From Chloroflexota bacterium (GTDB taxonomy: Bacteria; Chloroflexota; Anaerolineae; B4-G1), in assembly GCA_024232355.1 (NCBI GenBank), contig JAAEPW010001273.1:40337-104336 (forward strand): DNA of 64,000 nucleotides, in the 5' to 3' direction. Below are positions 36,376-45,731 of the stretch, piece after piece; positions within the stretch are counted from its first letter, which is position 1; each line of letters starts with the position of its first letter. A program made the translations under genes and the position numbers. The notes below the pieces were generated by a model. The model saw only the letters and a program-made list of their open reading frames with translations. It was not told where the DNA came from and made no database searches.

Positions 36376-37491
36376 ATGCGACTAGCCAAGTTACGCAACA
36401 CATTGATCGAAGAGAACCTGGATGCCATCTTGATCACCCACGAGACCAACCGCCGCTACCTGAGCGGTTTCACCGGTTCGGCGGGTACGTTGATCATCTC
36501 GCAAGATCGCGCCTTGCTGGCGACCGACTTTCGTTACTATGAGCAGGTGGAAAAGCAGTCGTCTGATTTCGAATTATTCAAGGTCACGGGCCAACTGACT
36601 GACCTGCTACCCGACTTGCTCACAGAGATGGGTGTGCACCGGTTGGGATATGAAAGCGACCACGTGACGGTGGTGCTTTACCAACAGTTGAACGATGCGC
36701 TCCCCGAGGGCGTCGAGTTTGTGGCGACCTCCGGTGTCGTGAGAGAGATACGGTCAGAAAAGGATGCAAGCGAGTTGGTCACGCTCCAACGGGCCATTGA
36801 TGTGACCGATGCGGCTTATGCCCACATTGTCCAATTCGCGCAGCCGGGGATGACCGAACTAGAGGTCGCCTGGGAGTTGGAGCGCTTTATGCGCACCCAC
36901 GGCGCGGAAAAGATGGCCTTTATCATCGTGGGATCGGGACCTAACGGCGCGATGCCCCATATGCGGCCTACGGATCGGGTCATTCAGGCAGGAGATCCCA
37001 TCGTATTTGATATCGGTGCCGTGGTAGATGGCTATTACTCTGACCTTACGCGCACAGTCGCGCTGGGCGAGCCGAGTGCCAAGTACCTGAAAGTGTACGA
37101 GATCGTTCTGCGGGCACAAGAGGCCGCCTTACAAGGTGTCCTCCCCGGGATGACGGGCTGTGAGGCCGATGGGCTGGCGCGCCAGGTGATCGAGGATGCG
37201 GGATACGGAGATCACTTTGGTCACGGGCTGGGTCATGGTATTGGGATGGATGGCGGTCGGAACAAACCATTGCTGAGCAATCACTATGAGGGCGGAAAAG
37301 AGCTTTTGCGGCCTGGGATGGTATTCACCGTCGAGCCGGGCATTTATTTGCCGGGCGAGTTTGGCGTACGCATTGAGGATGATGTGATTTTGCATCAAGA
37401 TGGTGTGCGGGTGTTGACCCAAGCGGTTAAGGAGCCTTACATCAGACTTTCAAAGTCTCAAAAGACTTGCAAAGTCTCGACAGGAGACTAA
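36376..37491 (+). CDS. M24B Xaa-Pro-type peptidase, copy 1 (altered active site)
   Basis: The 371-residue protein has the creatinase/prolidase N-terminal domain (1-125) and a pita-bread M24 domain. Metal ligands are visible: two Asp in IVFDIGAVVDGYYSDLTRT, His287 in GHGLGHGIG, and two Glu in [19 protein letters not shown]. The HExP motif that normally follows GHGIGL is replaced (GMDGGRNKPLL), whereas copy 2 keeps IHERP. The C-terminus is extended by ~13 residues encoded by a small palindromic repeat (37444-37477). GGAGG precedes the ATG. It may cleave a different substrate or be less active than copy 2. Confidence 0.9.
   Translation: MRLAKLRNTLIEENLDAILITHETNRRYLSGFTGSAGTLIISQDRALLATDFRYYEQVEKQSSDFELFKVTGQLTDLLPDLLTEMGVHRLGYESDHVTVVLYQQLNDALPEGVEFVATSGVVREIRSEKDASELVTLQRAIDVTDAAYAHIVQFAQPGMTELEVAWELERFMRTHGAEKMAFIIVGSGPNGAMPHMRPTDRVIQAGDPIVFDIGAVVDGYYSDLTRTVALGEPSAKYLKVYEIVLRAQEAALQGVLPGMTGCEADGLARQVIEDAGYGDHFGHGLGHGIGMDGGRNKPLLSNHYEGGKELLRPGMVFTVEPGIYLPGEFGVRIEDDVILHQDGVRVLTQAVKEPYIRLSKSQKTCKVSTGD
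37444..37477. repeat. Palindromic repeat at the 3' end of peptidase copy 1
   Basis: AGACTTT-C-AAAGTCT (37444-37458) is followed by AGACTT-GCA-AAGTCT (37463-37477), two similar palindromes in tandem. They lie inside the reading frame exactly where copy 2 ends, so insertion seems to have replaced the original stop. Confidence 0.6.
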
Positions 37492-37493
37492 AA

Positions 37494-38567
37494 ATGAGAC
37501 TCGAAAAACTACGAAAAAAACTAGGCGACGAGAATCTCGACGCGATCTTGATCACCAACGCGGCCAACCGCCGCTATATGAGCGGTTTTACCGGATCGAC
37601 GGGCACGCTCGTCATCTCGCAAGATCACGCGTTGCTGGCGACCGATTTTCGTTATTACGAACAGGTGGAAAAGAACGCACCCGATTTTGAGCTGGCTCAA
37701 GTTACAACCAAATTCGCCGATTTGTTGCCAGACTTGGTCGGCCAAGTGGCTTGCCAGCGGCTCGGCTTTGAAAGTGAGGATGTGACGTTCGCGCTGCACC
37801 GAGAACTGAGCGACGCGCTCCCCGACGGCGTGGAACTGGTGCCTACCACAGAGATCGTGGAGGAGATACGCGCAGAGAAGGACGATGGCGAACTTGTCAG
37901 TCTCCAGCGGGCCATCGACCTGACCGACGCGGCCTATGTTCACATCGCCGCGTCTATGCAGCCGGGAATGACAGAGCGTGAGGTGGCCTGGGAACTGGAG
38001 AGCTTTATGCGTACCCACGGTGCCGAAGAGTTGGCCTTTATCCAAGTTGGCTCTGGCCCCAATGGTGCGATGCCTCACGCCGTCCTATCCGACCGCAAGA
38101 TTGAAATTGGATCGCCGATCGTGATTGATATGGGCGCGGTGGTGGGCGGCTACCGTTCGGACCTGACCCGGACCATCGCGTTGGGTGAAGCCAGCGCGCA
38201 ATACACAGAGGTATACGAGATCGTCCGCCAAGCGCACGAGGCCGCCGTGCAAGGTGTGCGTCCCGGGATGACGGGCAAGGAAGCGGATGCCCTCGCCCGT
38301 GACGTCATCAAAAAGGCCGGATATGGAGACAAATTCGGCCACGGACTGGGCCACGGCGTTGGACTGGTAATCCACGAAAGGCCGTGGGTGAGCCACCGTC
38401 GTGATGGCGGCAAAGACAGACTGCGCGCGGGGATGGTGTTCACCATCGAGCCGGGTATCTATTTGCCGGGCGAATTTGGTGTGCGGCTTGAGGATATTGT
38501 GATTCTTCGGGAGGATGGCGCACAGATGCTGTCTCACGCGCCCAAAGATCTCCTGATCGTCCGGTAG
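37494..38567 (+). CDS. M24B Xaa-Pro-type peptidase, copy 2
   Basis: The 357-residue protein is a tandem paralogue of the preceding gene, nearly identical in places (NRRYxSGFTGSxGTLxISQD). The start is the ATG at 37494, 2 bp past the copy-1 stop, after GGAG. All M24 metal ligands are present (Asp pair in [19 protein letters not shown], His in [10 protein letters not shown], Glu pair in [19 protein letters not shown]), as is the IHERP motif that copy 1 has lost. It should remove N-terminal residues before proline or split Xaa-Pro dipeptides in the cytoplasm, feeding amino acids to the downstream pathway. Confidence 0.93.
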   Translation: MRLEKLRKKLGDENLDAILITNAANRRYMSGFTGSTGTLVISQDHALLATDFRYYEQVEKNAPDFELAQVTTKFADLLPDLVGQVACQRLGFESEDVTFALHRELSDALPDGVELVPTTEIVEEIRAEKDDGELVSLQRAIDLTDAAYVHIAASMQPGMTEREVAWELESFMRTHGAEELAFIQVGSGPNGAMPHAVLSDRKIEIGSPIVIDMGAVVGGYRSDLTRTIALGEASAQYTEVYEIVRQAHEAAVQGVRPGMTGKEADALARDVIKKAGYGDKFGHGLGHGVGLVIHERPWVSHRRDGGKDRLRAGMVFTIEPGIYLPGEFGVRLEDIVILREDGAQMLSHAPKDLLIVR

Positions 38568-38575
38568 ATGCAGAG

Positions 38576-39607
38576 ATGAAATACAGAACCCTGGGCCGAA
38601 CGGGTGTTCGTGTCTCGGCGTTGGCCCTTGGGACGGCCAATTTTGGCAGACCAGCCTCCGAGGAGACATCGCGCGAGATCATGCGGATCGCGCTCGACGC
38701 GGGCATAAACATTTTTGACACGGCCAACAGTTACTGCGAGGGCGAGAGCGAACGCATCATCGGCCGGTTCCTAAAGGAGACGGGGCAGCGAGATCGCGTC
38801 GTTCTGGCGACCAAGGTTTACTATCCCACCGGTGAAGGAATCAATGATCGCGGGCTGAGCCTCTACCACGTCATTCGCGCCTGCGAGGACTCGTTGCGCC
38901 GCTTGCAGACGGACCGCATCGATCTCTACATCATGCACCGTTCAGCCAGCGATGTTATCCCCGTTGAGGAGACACTGGGTGCGCTGACCGACCTGGTGCG
39001 GCAGGGCAAGGTGCGCTACGTCGGCTGCTCCACGCACCCGGCCTGGCACGTGATGGAGGCGCTGCTGGTCAGCGAGATGAAGGGCTATGCGCGGTACGTG
39101 GCTGAATCGCCGCCCTACAACCTGCTGGACCGGCGCATCGAAAACGAGTTGGTCCCCTTGTGCCAGCGGTACGGACTGGCGCTACTGCCCTGGTCGCCGC
39201 TGGCGATGGGCATGCTGGTCGGACGTTATCCACTGAACGAGACGTCGCCAGCAAAAGGGGCGTTTCCCCAGGACTCGCGCGCGGCGGCCAATCCTCAGGG
39301 CATCTATGCCCAACGTGTCAACCGGCGCGGGATCGAGGTAGGCGCACGCGTAGCAGAGCTGGCACTAGAGTTCGGCCTGACGCCTGCGCAACTGGCGCTG
39401 TTGTGGGTCAAGGACCAGCCTGGCATCACGGCTCCGCTGGTGGGCCCCCGCACGCCAGAGCAATTGGTCGAGATGTTGGCAATCGCCGATCTCGATGCCG
39501 GCGACGAATTGCGTGCCGCGTTCGACGCGCTCAACCCACCAGGGATGGCTGTCTCTAATTTTCACAACACCAGTGGCTGGATGAAGGCCACCGTTCCACC
39601 AGATTGA
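38576..39607 (+). CDS. Aldo/keto reductase
   Basis: The 343-residue TIM-barrel oxidoreductase has the complete catalytic tetrad Asp48, Tyr53 ([10 protein letters not shown]), Lys80 (LATKVYY) and His121 (LYIMHRS). The N-terminal signature is [22 protein letters not shown], and NADP-binding elements lie near [11 protein letters not shown]. It is of the YajO/Gpr (AKR11/12-like) type. The substrate is not identifiable. It starts 8 bp after peptidase copy 2 and no good ribosome site is visible, so it may depend on upstream translation. Confidence 0.92.
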   Translation: MKYRTLGRTGVRVSALALGTANFGRPASEETSREIMRIALDAGINIFDTANSYCEGESERIIGRFLKETGQRDRVVLATKVYYPTGEGINDRGLSLYHVIRACEDSLRRLQTDRIDLYIMHRSASDVIPVEETLGALTDLVRQGKVRYVGCSTHPAWHVMEALLVSEMKGYARYVAESPPYNLLDRRIENELVPLCQRYGLALLPWSPLAMGMLVGRYPLNETSPAKGAFPQDSRAAANPQGIYAQRVNRRGIEVGARVAELALEFGLTPAQLALLWVKDQPGITAPLVGPRTPEQLVEMLAIADLDAGDELRAAFDALNPPGMAVSNFHNTSGWMKATVPPD

Positions 39608-39786
39608 GAATTTTTCAAAAGCAGTTACACAAAGAGCACAAAGGAGGCACAGAGATTCAGAGATAATAAAAATCAGGTGATTTGACAAAAGAATTGCTTC
39701 ATACTGATTACTAGTTCTCTAAAAACTCTACGAGTCTCTGTGAAACCTCAGTGAATCTCTGTGTAAATATAAAGAGGTTGAAATCT
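39608..39786. repeat. Intergenic inverted repeat before iorA
   Basis: CACAGAGATTCA (39648-39659) returns as its complement at 39752-39763, with related CTCTGTG words between. It looks like one of the dispersed palindromic elements of this genome; the stem could form in the leader of iorA. Confidence 0.5.
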
Positions 39787-41571
39787 ATGAAAGTTTTGTT
39801 ATCAGGAAATGAAGCAATCGCCCGTGGAGCCTACGAGCACGGCGTGCAGGTCGCTACGGGTTATCCGGGAACTCCGAGTTCAGAGATTCTGGAGAACGTG
39901 GCCGAGTACGAGGATATCTATTCCGAGTGGTCGGTCAACGAAAAGGTGGCGATGGATGCCGCCATTGGTGCCGCCTACGCGGGCAAGCGGGCGATGGTGG
40001 CGATGAAGTCGGTCGGGATGAACGTGGCGGCTGATTCGTTCTTTTACACCGTCTATACCGGCGTCCGCGGCGGGCTGGTCATCGTGGTGGCCGACGATCC
40101 CGGAATGTTCAGTTCGCAGAACGAGCAGGACAACCGGCAGTACGGGCGCTTTGCCAAGATGCCGGTGATGGAGCCTTCCAACAGCCAGGAGCTAAAGGAC
40201 TATATGGGGGCTGCGTTGGATCTTTCGGAGCAGTGGGAGACGCCAGTGATCGTGCGTACGGTGATGCGTCTCTCTCACTCCGCCTCGCCGGTCGAGTTGG
40301 GCGAGCGCGAGGCCAAAGATGGTCCCACGCCAGCCTTCAAGCGTGACCCACATCGCTTGGTATGTACTTGCGTGTGGGCACGAGACAGCCACCCGGTCAT
40401 CGAGGAGCGCATCGAAAAGCTCGGCGAGTTTGCCAGCACTTTTCCTATCAATCGCCTGGAGTGGGGCGATCGCAAGCTGGGGATCGTGGCCGCTGGCGCG
40501 GTCTATAATTATGCCCGCGAGGTCTTTCCCGATGCCTCCTACCTCAAGCTGGGGATGGTCTACCCGCTCCCCAAGGCGCTCATTCAAGAGTTGGCCGACG
40601 GTGTGGAGCAACTGCTCATCCTCGAAGAGCTGGACCCGTTCTTTGAAGAGCAGATCAAGGCGATGGGTATCACGTGCCGCGGCAAAGACATCTTTCCGAT
40701 GGTCGGTGAGTTGACGCCGGCGGTGATCGAAAAACACGCGGCCAAAGCGGGCCTCTTGCCCGGTGAGACGGCAAACGGTGCGCGTGCCCCGATCAAAGAC
40801 CTGCCCGGACGTTCGCCCATTCTCTGCCCCGGCTGCCCGCACCGCAGCACTTTTTATGTTTTGGGCAACAAGTTGAAGGACACCATCGTCACCGGTGGCA
40901 TCGGCTGCTACAACTTGGGCGCGCTCCCACCTTATAACGCCACCGACACGATGGGCTCGATGGGGGCCAGCATCGGCGTGACCCACGGGCTGGACATCGC
41001 CGGCATTCCTGACCGTTTCATCGCCGTCATTGGCGATTCGAGCTTTTTCCACGCCGGTATCCCACCCTTGCTCAACATTGTGCATAACAATGGCAAGGGC
41101 AAAGTCGTCATCCTGGATAACCAGACCACGGCGATGACGGGACACCAGGACCACCCCGGCAACGATTTCAGGCTAGGAGGTGCTCCTGCGCGCAAGGTCG
41201 AAATCGAGGCCGTGGTGCGCGCCTGCGGCGTGGACCAAGTGTACAAGATCGACGCTTTTGACGTGAAAACGGTGGAAAAAACCTTCAAGGACGCACTAGC
41301 GTACGATGGTCCTGCTGTCATCATTGTGGAAGGGCCGTGCTTTTTCGTGGGTCCTGGTGCGTCGGGCACGTACGCTGTGGACAGCGACACCTGTATCGCT
41401 TGCGGTACCTGCCTGCGGCTTGGCTGCCCGGCCACCTACCGCTCTGACGAGATTTTCGCCAAGACCGGCAAGCGAAAATCGGCCATTGACCCCGTCCTGT
41501 GCGTGGGTTGCGACATGTGCGCCCAGGTCTGCCCAAAGAACGCGATTTACCGGAAAGAGGAACAAGCGTAA
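39787..41571 (+). CDS. iorA: Indolepyruvate:ferredoxin oxidoreductase, alpha subunit
   Basis: The 594-residue protein starts at the ATG at 39787 (MKVLLSGNEAIARGAYEHGVQVATGYPGTPSSEI); upstream in-frame codons lack this match. It joins the pyrimidine- and pyrophosphate-binding halves of a thiamine-diphosphate enzyme (IGDSSFFHAGIPPLLN...VILDNQTTAMTGHQDHPG, ~415-460). The C-terminal ferredoxin-like domain (536-585) has CIACGTCxxxxC and CVGCDMCAQVCP. With IorB it oxidatively decarboxylates aryl (or branched) 2-oxoacids to acyl-CoA, reducing ferredoxin. iorB overlaps its stop (TAATG). Confidence 0.94.
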   Translation: MKVLLSGNEAIARGAYEHGVQVATGYPGTPSSEILENVAEYEDIYSEWSVNEKVAMDAAIGAAYAGKRAMVAMKSVGMNVAADSFFYTVYTGVRGGLVIVVADDPGMFSSQNEQDNRQYGRFAKMPVMEPSNSQELKDYMGAALDLSEQWETPVIVRTVMRLSHSASPVELGEREAKDGPTPAFKRDPHRLVCTCVWARDSHPVIEERIEKLGEFASTFPINRLEWGDRKLGIVAAGAVYNYAREVFPDASYLKLGMVYPLPKALIQELADGVEQLLILEELDPFFEEQIKAMGITCRGKDIFPMVGELTPAVIEKHAAKAGLLPGETANGARAPIKDLPGRSPILCPGCPHRSTFYVLGNKLKDTIVTGGIGCYNLGALPPYNATDTMGSMGASIGVTHGLDIAGIPDRFIAVIGDSSFFHAGIPPLLNIVHNNGKGKVVILDNQTTAMTGHQDHPGNDFRLGGAPARKVEIEAVVRACGVDQVYKIDAFDVKTVEKTFKDALAYDGPAVIIVEGPCFFVGPGASGTYAVDSDTCIACGTCLRLGCPATYRSDEIFAKTGKRKSAIDPVLCVGCDMCAQVCPKNAIYRKEEQA

Positions 41572-42200
41572 TGGAAACGATGAATTTTATGATCACTGGG
41601 GTGGGGGGGCAAGGAACCATCCTTTCGAGCGACATCCTGGCAGCTGTTGGATTGGCCGCCGGGTACGACGTGAAAAAATCGGACATCCTGGGGCTGGCCG
41701 TGCGCGGCGGCGCCGTGATGGGCCACATCCGTTGGGGTGAAACGGTGCACTCGCCCATTGTGCCAGAGGGGCGGGTGGATTATCTGGTGGCTTTTGAGAT
41801 TCTGGAAGGACTGCGCCACCTGCACCAGGTCCGGCCCGAGGGCCACATATTGGTCAACCAGCAGGAGATCCATCCTGTTTCCGTCAGCAGTGGCCTGGCC
41901 GACTATCCAGAGCGGGGTGGGGCGGACACTTTGCTGGACGAGGCCGTGGAGCACGTATTCCGCGTTCCGGGACTTGGAATTGCGCAAGAGTTGGGCAACA
42001 CTCGCGTATTGAATGTGGTGCTGCTGGGTGCGCTATCAGCGATGTTGCCAGTCGAGCTGGAAGTCTGGGAGGGTGTGCTGGAGGAGCGAGTGCCTGCCAA
42101 GTACAAGGAATTGAACATTCAGGCCTTTCGTAACGGCCGCAAATGGATGGAAGGAAGTGAGAGATGCGAATTTTTGTTATTAACCCAAACACATCGGTGA
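41571..42200 (+). CDS. iorB: Indolepyruvate:ferredoxin oxidoreductase, beta subunit
   Basis: The 209-residue gamma-type domain subunit begins METMNFMITGVGGQGTILSSDILAAVG, the 2-oxoacid:acceptor oxidoreductase signature, followed by GLAVRGGAVMGHIRWG. It pairs with IorA, whose stop codon overlaps its ATG. The last 37 bp overlap the start of the racemase gene in another frame, so the three genes form a tight translational unit. Confidence 0.94.
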   Translation: METMNFMITGVGGQGTILSSDILAAVGLAAGYDVKKSDILGLAVRGGAVMGHIRWGETVHSPIVPEGRVDYLVAFEILEGLRHLHQVRPEGHILVNQQEIHPVSVSSGLADYPERGGADTLLDEAVEHVFRVPGLGIAQELGNTRVLNVVLLGALSAMLPVELEVWEGVLEERVPAKYKELNIQAFRNGRKWMEGSERCEFLLLTQTHR

Positions 42201-42871
42201 GTATGACGGACCACATCCGTCGAGAATTGGAAAAGATCAAGAGGGCCGATACAGAGTTGATGGTGACCTGCCCCCAGCGCGGGCCGATCACCATCGAATC
42301 GGCATACGACGAGGCGCTGGCCCAGCCGCCCACCTTGGAGTTGGTGCGTCAGGCCAACGAGGAGGGGTACGACGCCGTCATCCTGGCCTGCTTTTCTGAC
42401 CCGGCCCTGGACGCGGCCAAGGAAATCTCCGAGATCCCCGTCATTGGCATCGAAGAGTCCACGATGCACGTCGCGGCGATGCTGGGGCACAAGTTTTCCA
42501 TCACCACCGCCTTTCGCAATCGCGTGGCGACCCGCGAGTTGCACGTCCGCAAGCACGGCCTGGAGAGCGCCTACGCATCCACCCTGGTGTTGAACATGTC
42601 GGTGCTAGAGATGGACTCGGACCCGGTCAAGGCCAAGGCCCGTATCCTGGACTTGGCCCGTGAATCGGTCGAGCGGGACGGTACCGAGGTCATCATCCTG
42701 GGCTGCGCCGGATTGGCCGGTTATGCCGAGGACGTGGAGCGCGAGCTGGGCATCGTGGTGCTGGACCCCACCGCGGTGGCCCTCAAGGTCGCCGAGGCTC
42801 TGGTCGATTTGGGGCTGCGTCACAGCAAGACGGGGCGCTTTGCTAAACCGCCAGAGAAGGAAATAAAATAG
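42164..42871 (+). CDS. Asp/Glu/hydantoin racemase-family protein
   Basis: The 235-residue protein starts MRIFVINPNTSVSMTDHIRREL, the HyuE/hydantoin-racemase N-terminus. The two catalytic cysteines of the superfamily lie in ILACFSDPALDAAKE and ILGCAGLAGYAEDVE. Such enzymes racemise amino acids or 5-substituted hydantoins without cofactor. Beside IorAB the natural guess is that it supplies one enantiomer of an amino acid for transamination, but this is inference. GAGAG precedes the ATG inside iorB. Confidence 0.9.
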   Translation: MRIFVINPNTSVSMTDHIRRELEKIKRADTELMVTCPQRGPITIESAYDEALAQPPTLELVRQANEEGYDAVILACFSDPALDAAKEISEIPVIGIEESTMHVAAMLGHKFSITTAFRNRVATRELHVRKHGLESAYASTLVLNMSVLEMDSDPVKAKARILDLARESVERDGTEVIILGCAGLAGYAEDVERELGIVVLDPTAVALKVAEALVDLGLRHSKTGRFAKPPEKEIK

Positions 42872-42887
42872 TTGGCGAGTTTGATAG

Positions 42888-42956
42888 GACACGGATTTCA
42901 CGGATAGACACGGATGGTAGCGTAAGAATCCGTAAAATCCGTGTTTATCCGTGTCC
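42888..42956. repeat. Palindromic ATCCGTG repeat cluster
   Basis: Three ACACGGAT/ACGGAT words (42888-42916) face three ATCCGT(GT) words (42928-42956), making an imperfect ~29-bp inverted repeat 17 bp past the racemase stop. It probably forms a strong RNA hairpin and may act as a terminator; similar words are common dispersed repeats in bacterial genomes. Confidence 0.7.
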
Positions 42957-43002
42957 AATGAACATTGTAAGAAACCGCATCATAAAATAATGGAGGAACC
43001 CA

Positions 43003-43413
43003 ATGGACTTGAAAGCAAAATCACAGATCACGTTTCTTTACTATAATGACCTCGAACCCATCGCCAAGTTTTACCAGGAAGTGATGGGTTTTGAGTTGGT
43101 TGTGGATCAGGGATGGGCTAAGGTTTATGCCGTTAGCGAGACCTCTTTCGTGGGAATCGTGGATGGCACCAAGGGCTCTCACAAGCCGCAGGAGAAGAAT
43201 GCCATGTTGCTCACGCTGGTCGTGGACGACGTGTATGCGTGGTACGATTATCTCAAAGGCCAGGGCGTCAAGATGACGAGCGAGGTAAAGGAGCACGAAG
43301 CGATTCAGGTGCGAGGCTTTTTCTGCGAGGATCCCGGAGGTTATGCGATCGAGGTGCAAAAGTTCCTCGACCCAGATACTGCGCGGATTTTTGGCCAAAC
43401 CAGCCACGAATAA
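43003..43413 (+). CDS. VOC (glyoxalase/bleomycin-resistance fold) protein
   Basis: The 136-residue protein has two beta-alpha-beta-beta-beta repeats typical of the vicinal oxygen chelate fold: LYYNDLEPIAKFYQEVMGFELVVDQGWAKVYAV and LTLVVDDVYAWYDYLKGQGVKM...GFFCEDPGGYAIEVQKFLDP. The closing EDPxGYxIEVQ carries the Glu usual for metal binding. The reaction is unknown; the family includes lyases, epimerases and resistance proteins. GGAGG precedes the ATG. Confidence 0.88.
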   Translation: MDLKAKSQITFLYYNDLEPIAKFYQEVMGFELVVDQGWAKVYAVSETSFVGIVDGTKGSHKPQEKNAMLLTLVVDDVYAWYDYLKGQGVKMTSEVKEHEAIQVRGFFCEDPGGYAIEVQKFLDPDTARIFGQTSHE

Positions 43414-43523
43414 ATTCGTGACTGGTACGGAAAACATGTTGAAAATGTGTTACGGACAATGCGATTTATCGCATTTGGTGTGTTAGCCGGACAATTCATT
43501 GCCTGGCAAAGAGAATTGCTGAC

Positions 43524-45662
43524 GTGAAAACATTTCGTGACCTGACACCTCTTTTGAATCCTCGATCCATCGCTGTGGTCGGTGCATCGGAGCGATTGGG
43601 GAGCGCCGGACGCTTGGTTCTGGAGAACCTGCATGGGCTGGGCTACGAGGGTGACGTGTACGCCGTCCACCCCAAGCACCGGGATGTTCTCGGCTTTCCC
43701 TGTTATCCTGATCTCAAGTCATTGCCCGGCCCGGTGGATTCTGCGGCGGTGTTGTTGGGCGCGGACAAAGTATTGACGGTTCTGGAGGAAGCGGTCGAGG
43801 TGGGTATCCCGGCTGCGTGGGTGCTGGCCAGTGGATTTGGCGAGGCCGGGCTAGCGGGTCAAGCACGCCAAGCAGAATTGACTCGCTTTGCGGATGCATC
43901 GGGTTTGCTGGTGTGCGGGCCAAACTGCATCGGTGTGGCCAATCTGGTGGACCGGGTGGCGACGTACAGCCCGGCCTTGGGACCGTCCACGTGCCCCGGC
44001 AACGTCTCAGCCGTGATGCAGAGCGGCGCCATCTGCCTGGGGTTGGCCAATGCCGCCCGCTTTGGCTTTCGCTACATCATATCCAGTGGCAACGAGGCTG
44101 TGCTCGACAGCGCCGACTATATCGGCTACCTGGTTGATGACCCTCACACGCGCGTCATCGTCGCTTTCCTGGAGGGGATCAGCAGCCCGGCCAAGTTCAC
44201 CGCTGCGGCTGAGGCTGCTGCCGAGGCGGGCAAGCCGATCTTGGTGGTCAAGGTGGGGCGCTCTGAAATAGCGCGCCGCACGGTCCAGGCTCACACCGGC
44301 AGCCTGGCTGGCTCTGATGCCGTGTGCGATGCCGTTTTTCGCCGTCTGGGCGTGATGCGGCTCGACACGTTGGACGAGCTGATGGAGGCAGCCCAGTTGT
44401 TCGTCACTTGCCCATTGCCCTCCGGCGATGGGGTGGGCTTGTTGAGCCTTTCAGGCGGGCATATCGGCCTGGTGGCGGATCTGGCCCAGGATATGGGATT
44501 GGATTTTCCCACTTTCTCCGCAGAGGCGCAGCAGGCGTTGAGCGAGATCCTTCCGCCCTACAGCCCTATCGCCAACCCATTGGATGCCTGGGGCAGCGGT
44601 GATCTGGAAAAGAATTATCCGGCGTGTGTGGAGGCAGTTTCACGGGAGGATGGCATTCATCTGTTAGCCGTCAGCCGTGACACTCCCGCCGAGGTCGCGC
44701 CGATGGAGATACAACAATCGCTGGCCGTGGCAAAAGCCGCGGTGCGAGCGACCCAAGAGACCGGCAAGCCGGTGCTCATGTTCTCCAATTTTAGTGGCGG
44801 GTTTCAACCAGAGGTGCAAGAGACGCTAGACCAAGGGGGCGTGCCCTACCTGCAAGGGACGCAAGAGACCCTGCGAGCCATGCAGTCCTTTGTGAATTAT
44901 GCCGACTTTTGCCGCCACCGCCAAGAGCCAGTCGAGGTTGCTTGTCCCTCACCGCCCGATTTGGCGGTCTGGCGAAAAAAGCTGTGTGAGACACAGGGCG
45001 CTTTGTCAGAAGTCGAGGGGCGACAACTGCTGGCTGCTTATGGCATCCCCGGCCCGAAGGAATTTGTCGCGACCGACGAGGCCGCGGCGGTACAGGTTGC
45101 TCAGCGCGTCGGTTACCCGGTGGTGCTCAAGATCCTCTCGCCCGATATTCAGCACAAAACCGAGATCGGCGGCGTGCGGGTTGGGTTGGAGAGTGACGCA
45201 GCCGTGACTGACGCCTTTCGCGAGGTGATGGCAGCGGCCCACCAACACCATCCCCAGGCCCGGCTAGAAGGTGTGCTGATCCAAGAGATGCTGCCTGGTG
45301 ACGCTGTCGAGGTTATCCTGGGCGTGCTGCAAGACCCGGACTTTGGGCCGGTGGTGGTTTTCGGTTCGGGCGGGATTATGGTGGAACTGCTCAAGGATTC
45401 CGCCCTGCGGTTGCCGCCATTGAGCCGAGCAGAGGCTCTAGAGATGATCCACGAGACGCGCGGGGCACGACTCTTGCAGGGATTCCGGGGCAGGCCACCG
45501 GCTGACGTAGACGCCTTGACCGACGCTCTGGTACGCCTTTCGCAGCTCGCATCTGATTTGGGCGACTTGATCGCCGCGCTGGACATCAACCCGTTGATGG
45601 TGCTGCTCAATGGACAGGGCGTGTGCGCTGTAGATGCCCTGGTGGAGATCGCGTTCAAATAA
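43524..45662 (+). CDS. NDP-forming acyl-CoA synthetase (fused alpha-beta)
   Basis: The 712-residue protein, from a GTG start, has a CoA-binding domain (LLNPRSIAVVGASERLGSAG, ~9-105) and two CoA-ligase domains. The phosphorylated His257 lies in QAHTGSLAGSDAV, and a C-terminal ATP-grasp domain follows (RQLLAAYGIPGP, VVLKILSPDIQHKTEIGGVRVGL, ~490-712). The family converts acyl-CoA + ADP + Pi to acid + CoA + ATP, as in peptide-fermenting archaea where it uses the products of IorAB. Encoded three genes after iorB, it fits that role here. Substrate range cannot be read from sequence. Confidence 0.92.
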   Translation: MKTFRDLTPLLNPRSIAVVGASERLGSAGRLVLENLHGLGYEGDVYAVHPKHRDVLGFPCYPDLKSLPGPVDSAAVLLGADKVLTVLEEAVEVGIPAAWVLASGFGEAGLAGQARQAELTRFADASGLLVCGPNCIGVANLVDRVATYSPALGPSTCPGNVSAVMQSGAICLGLANAARFGFRYIISSGNEAVLDSADYIGYLVDDPHTRVIVAFLEGISSPAKFTAAAEAAAEAGKPILVVKVGRSEIARRTVQAHTGSLAGSDAVCDAVFRRLGVMRLDTLDELMEAAQLFVTCPLPSGDGVGLLSLSGGHIGLVADLAQDMGLDFPTFSAEAQQALSEILPPYSPIANPLDAWGSGDLEKNYPACVEAVSREDGIHLLAVSRDTPAEVAPMEIQQSLAVAKAAVRATQETGKPVLMFSNFSGGFQPEVQETLDQGGVPYLQGTQETLRAMQSFVNYADFCRHRQEPVEVACPSPPDLAVWRKKLCETQGALSEVEGRQLLAAYGIPGPKEFVATDEAAAVQVAQRVGYPVVLKILSPDIQHKTEIGGVRVGLESDAAVTDAFREVMAAAHQHHPQARLEGVLIQEMLPGDAVEVILGVLQDPDFGPVVVFGSGGIMVELLKDSALRLPPLSRAEALEMIHETRGARLLQGFRGRPPADVDALTDALVRLSQLASDLGDLIAALDINPLMVLLNGQGVCAVDALVEIAFK

Positions 45663-45713
45663 AGACTTGCCAGGTTTCGGTCGGACGCAAGGCGTCCGCA
45701 ACCTGGCAGGTCT
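45663..45713. repeat. Palindromic repeat, GACCTGCCAGGTT family (copy 1)
   Basis: AGACTTGCCAGGTT (45663-45676) faces AACCTGGCAGGTCT (45700-45713) with one wobble. An inner hairpin CGGACGC-AAG-GCGTCCG (82-98 of this line) is nested within. It directly follows the acyl-CoA synthetase stop and may end its transcript. The same outer arms occur at 51955-51989. Confidence 0.75.
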
Positions 45714-45731
45714 GGTTATGGAGACTGACTG

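Noticed and set aside
40192..41154. Minus-strand open frame of 320 codons opposite iorA
   Set aside because: iorA is an unambiguous, motif-complete gene on the other strand; the antisense frame has no family features and is a GC-codon shadow.
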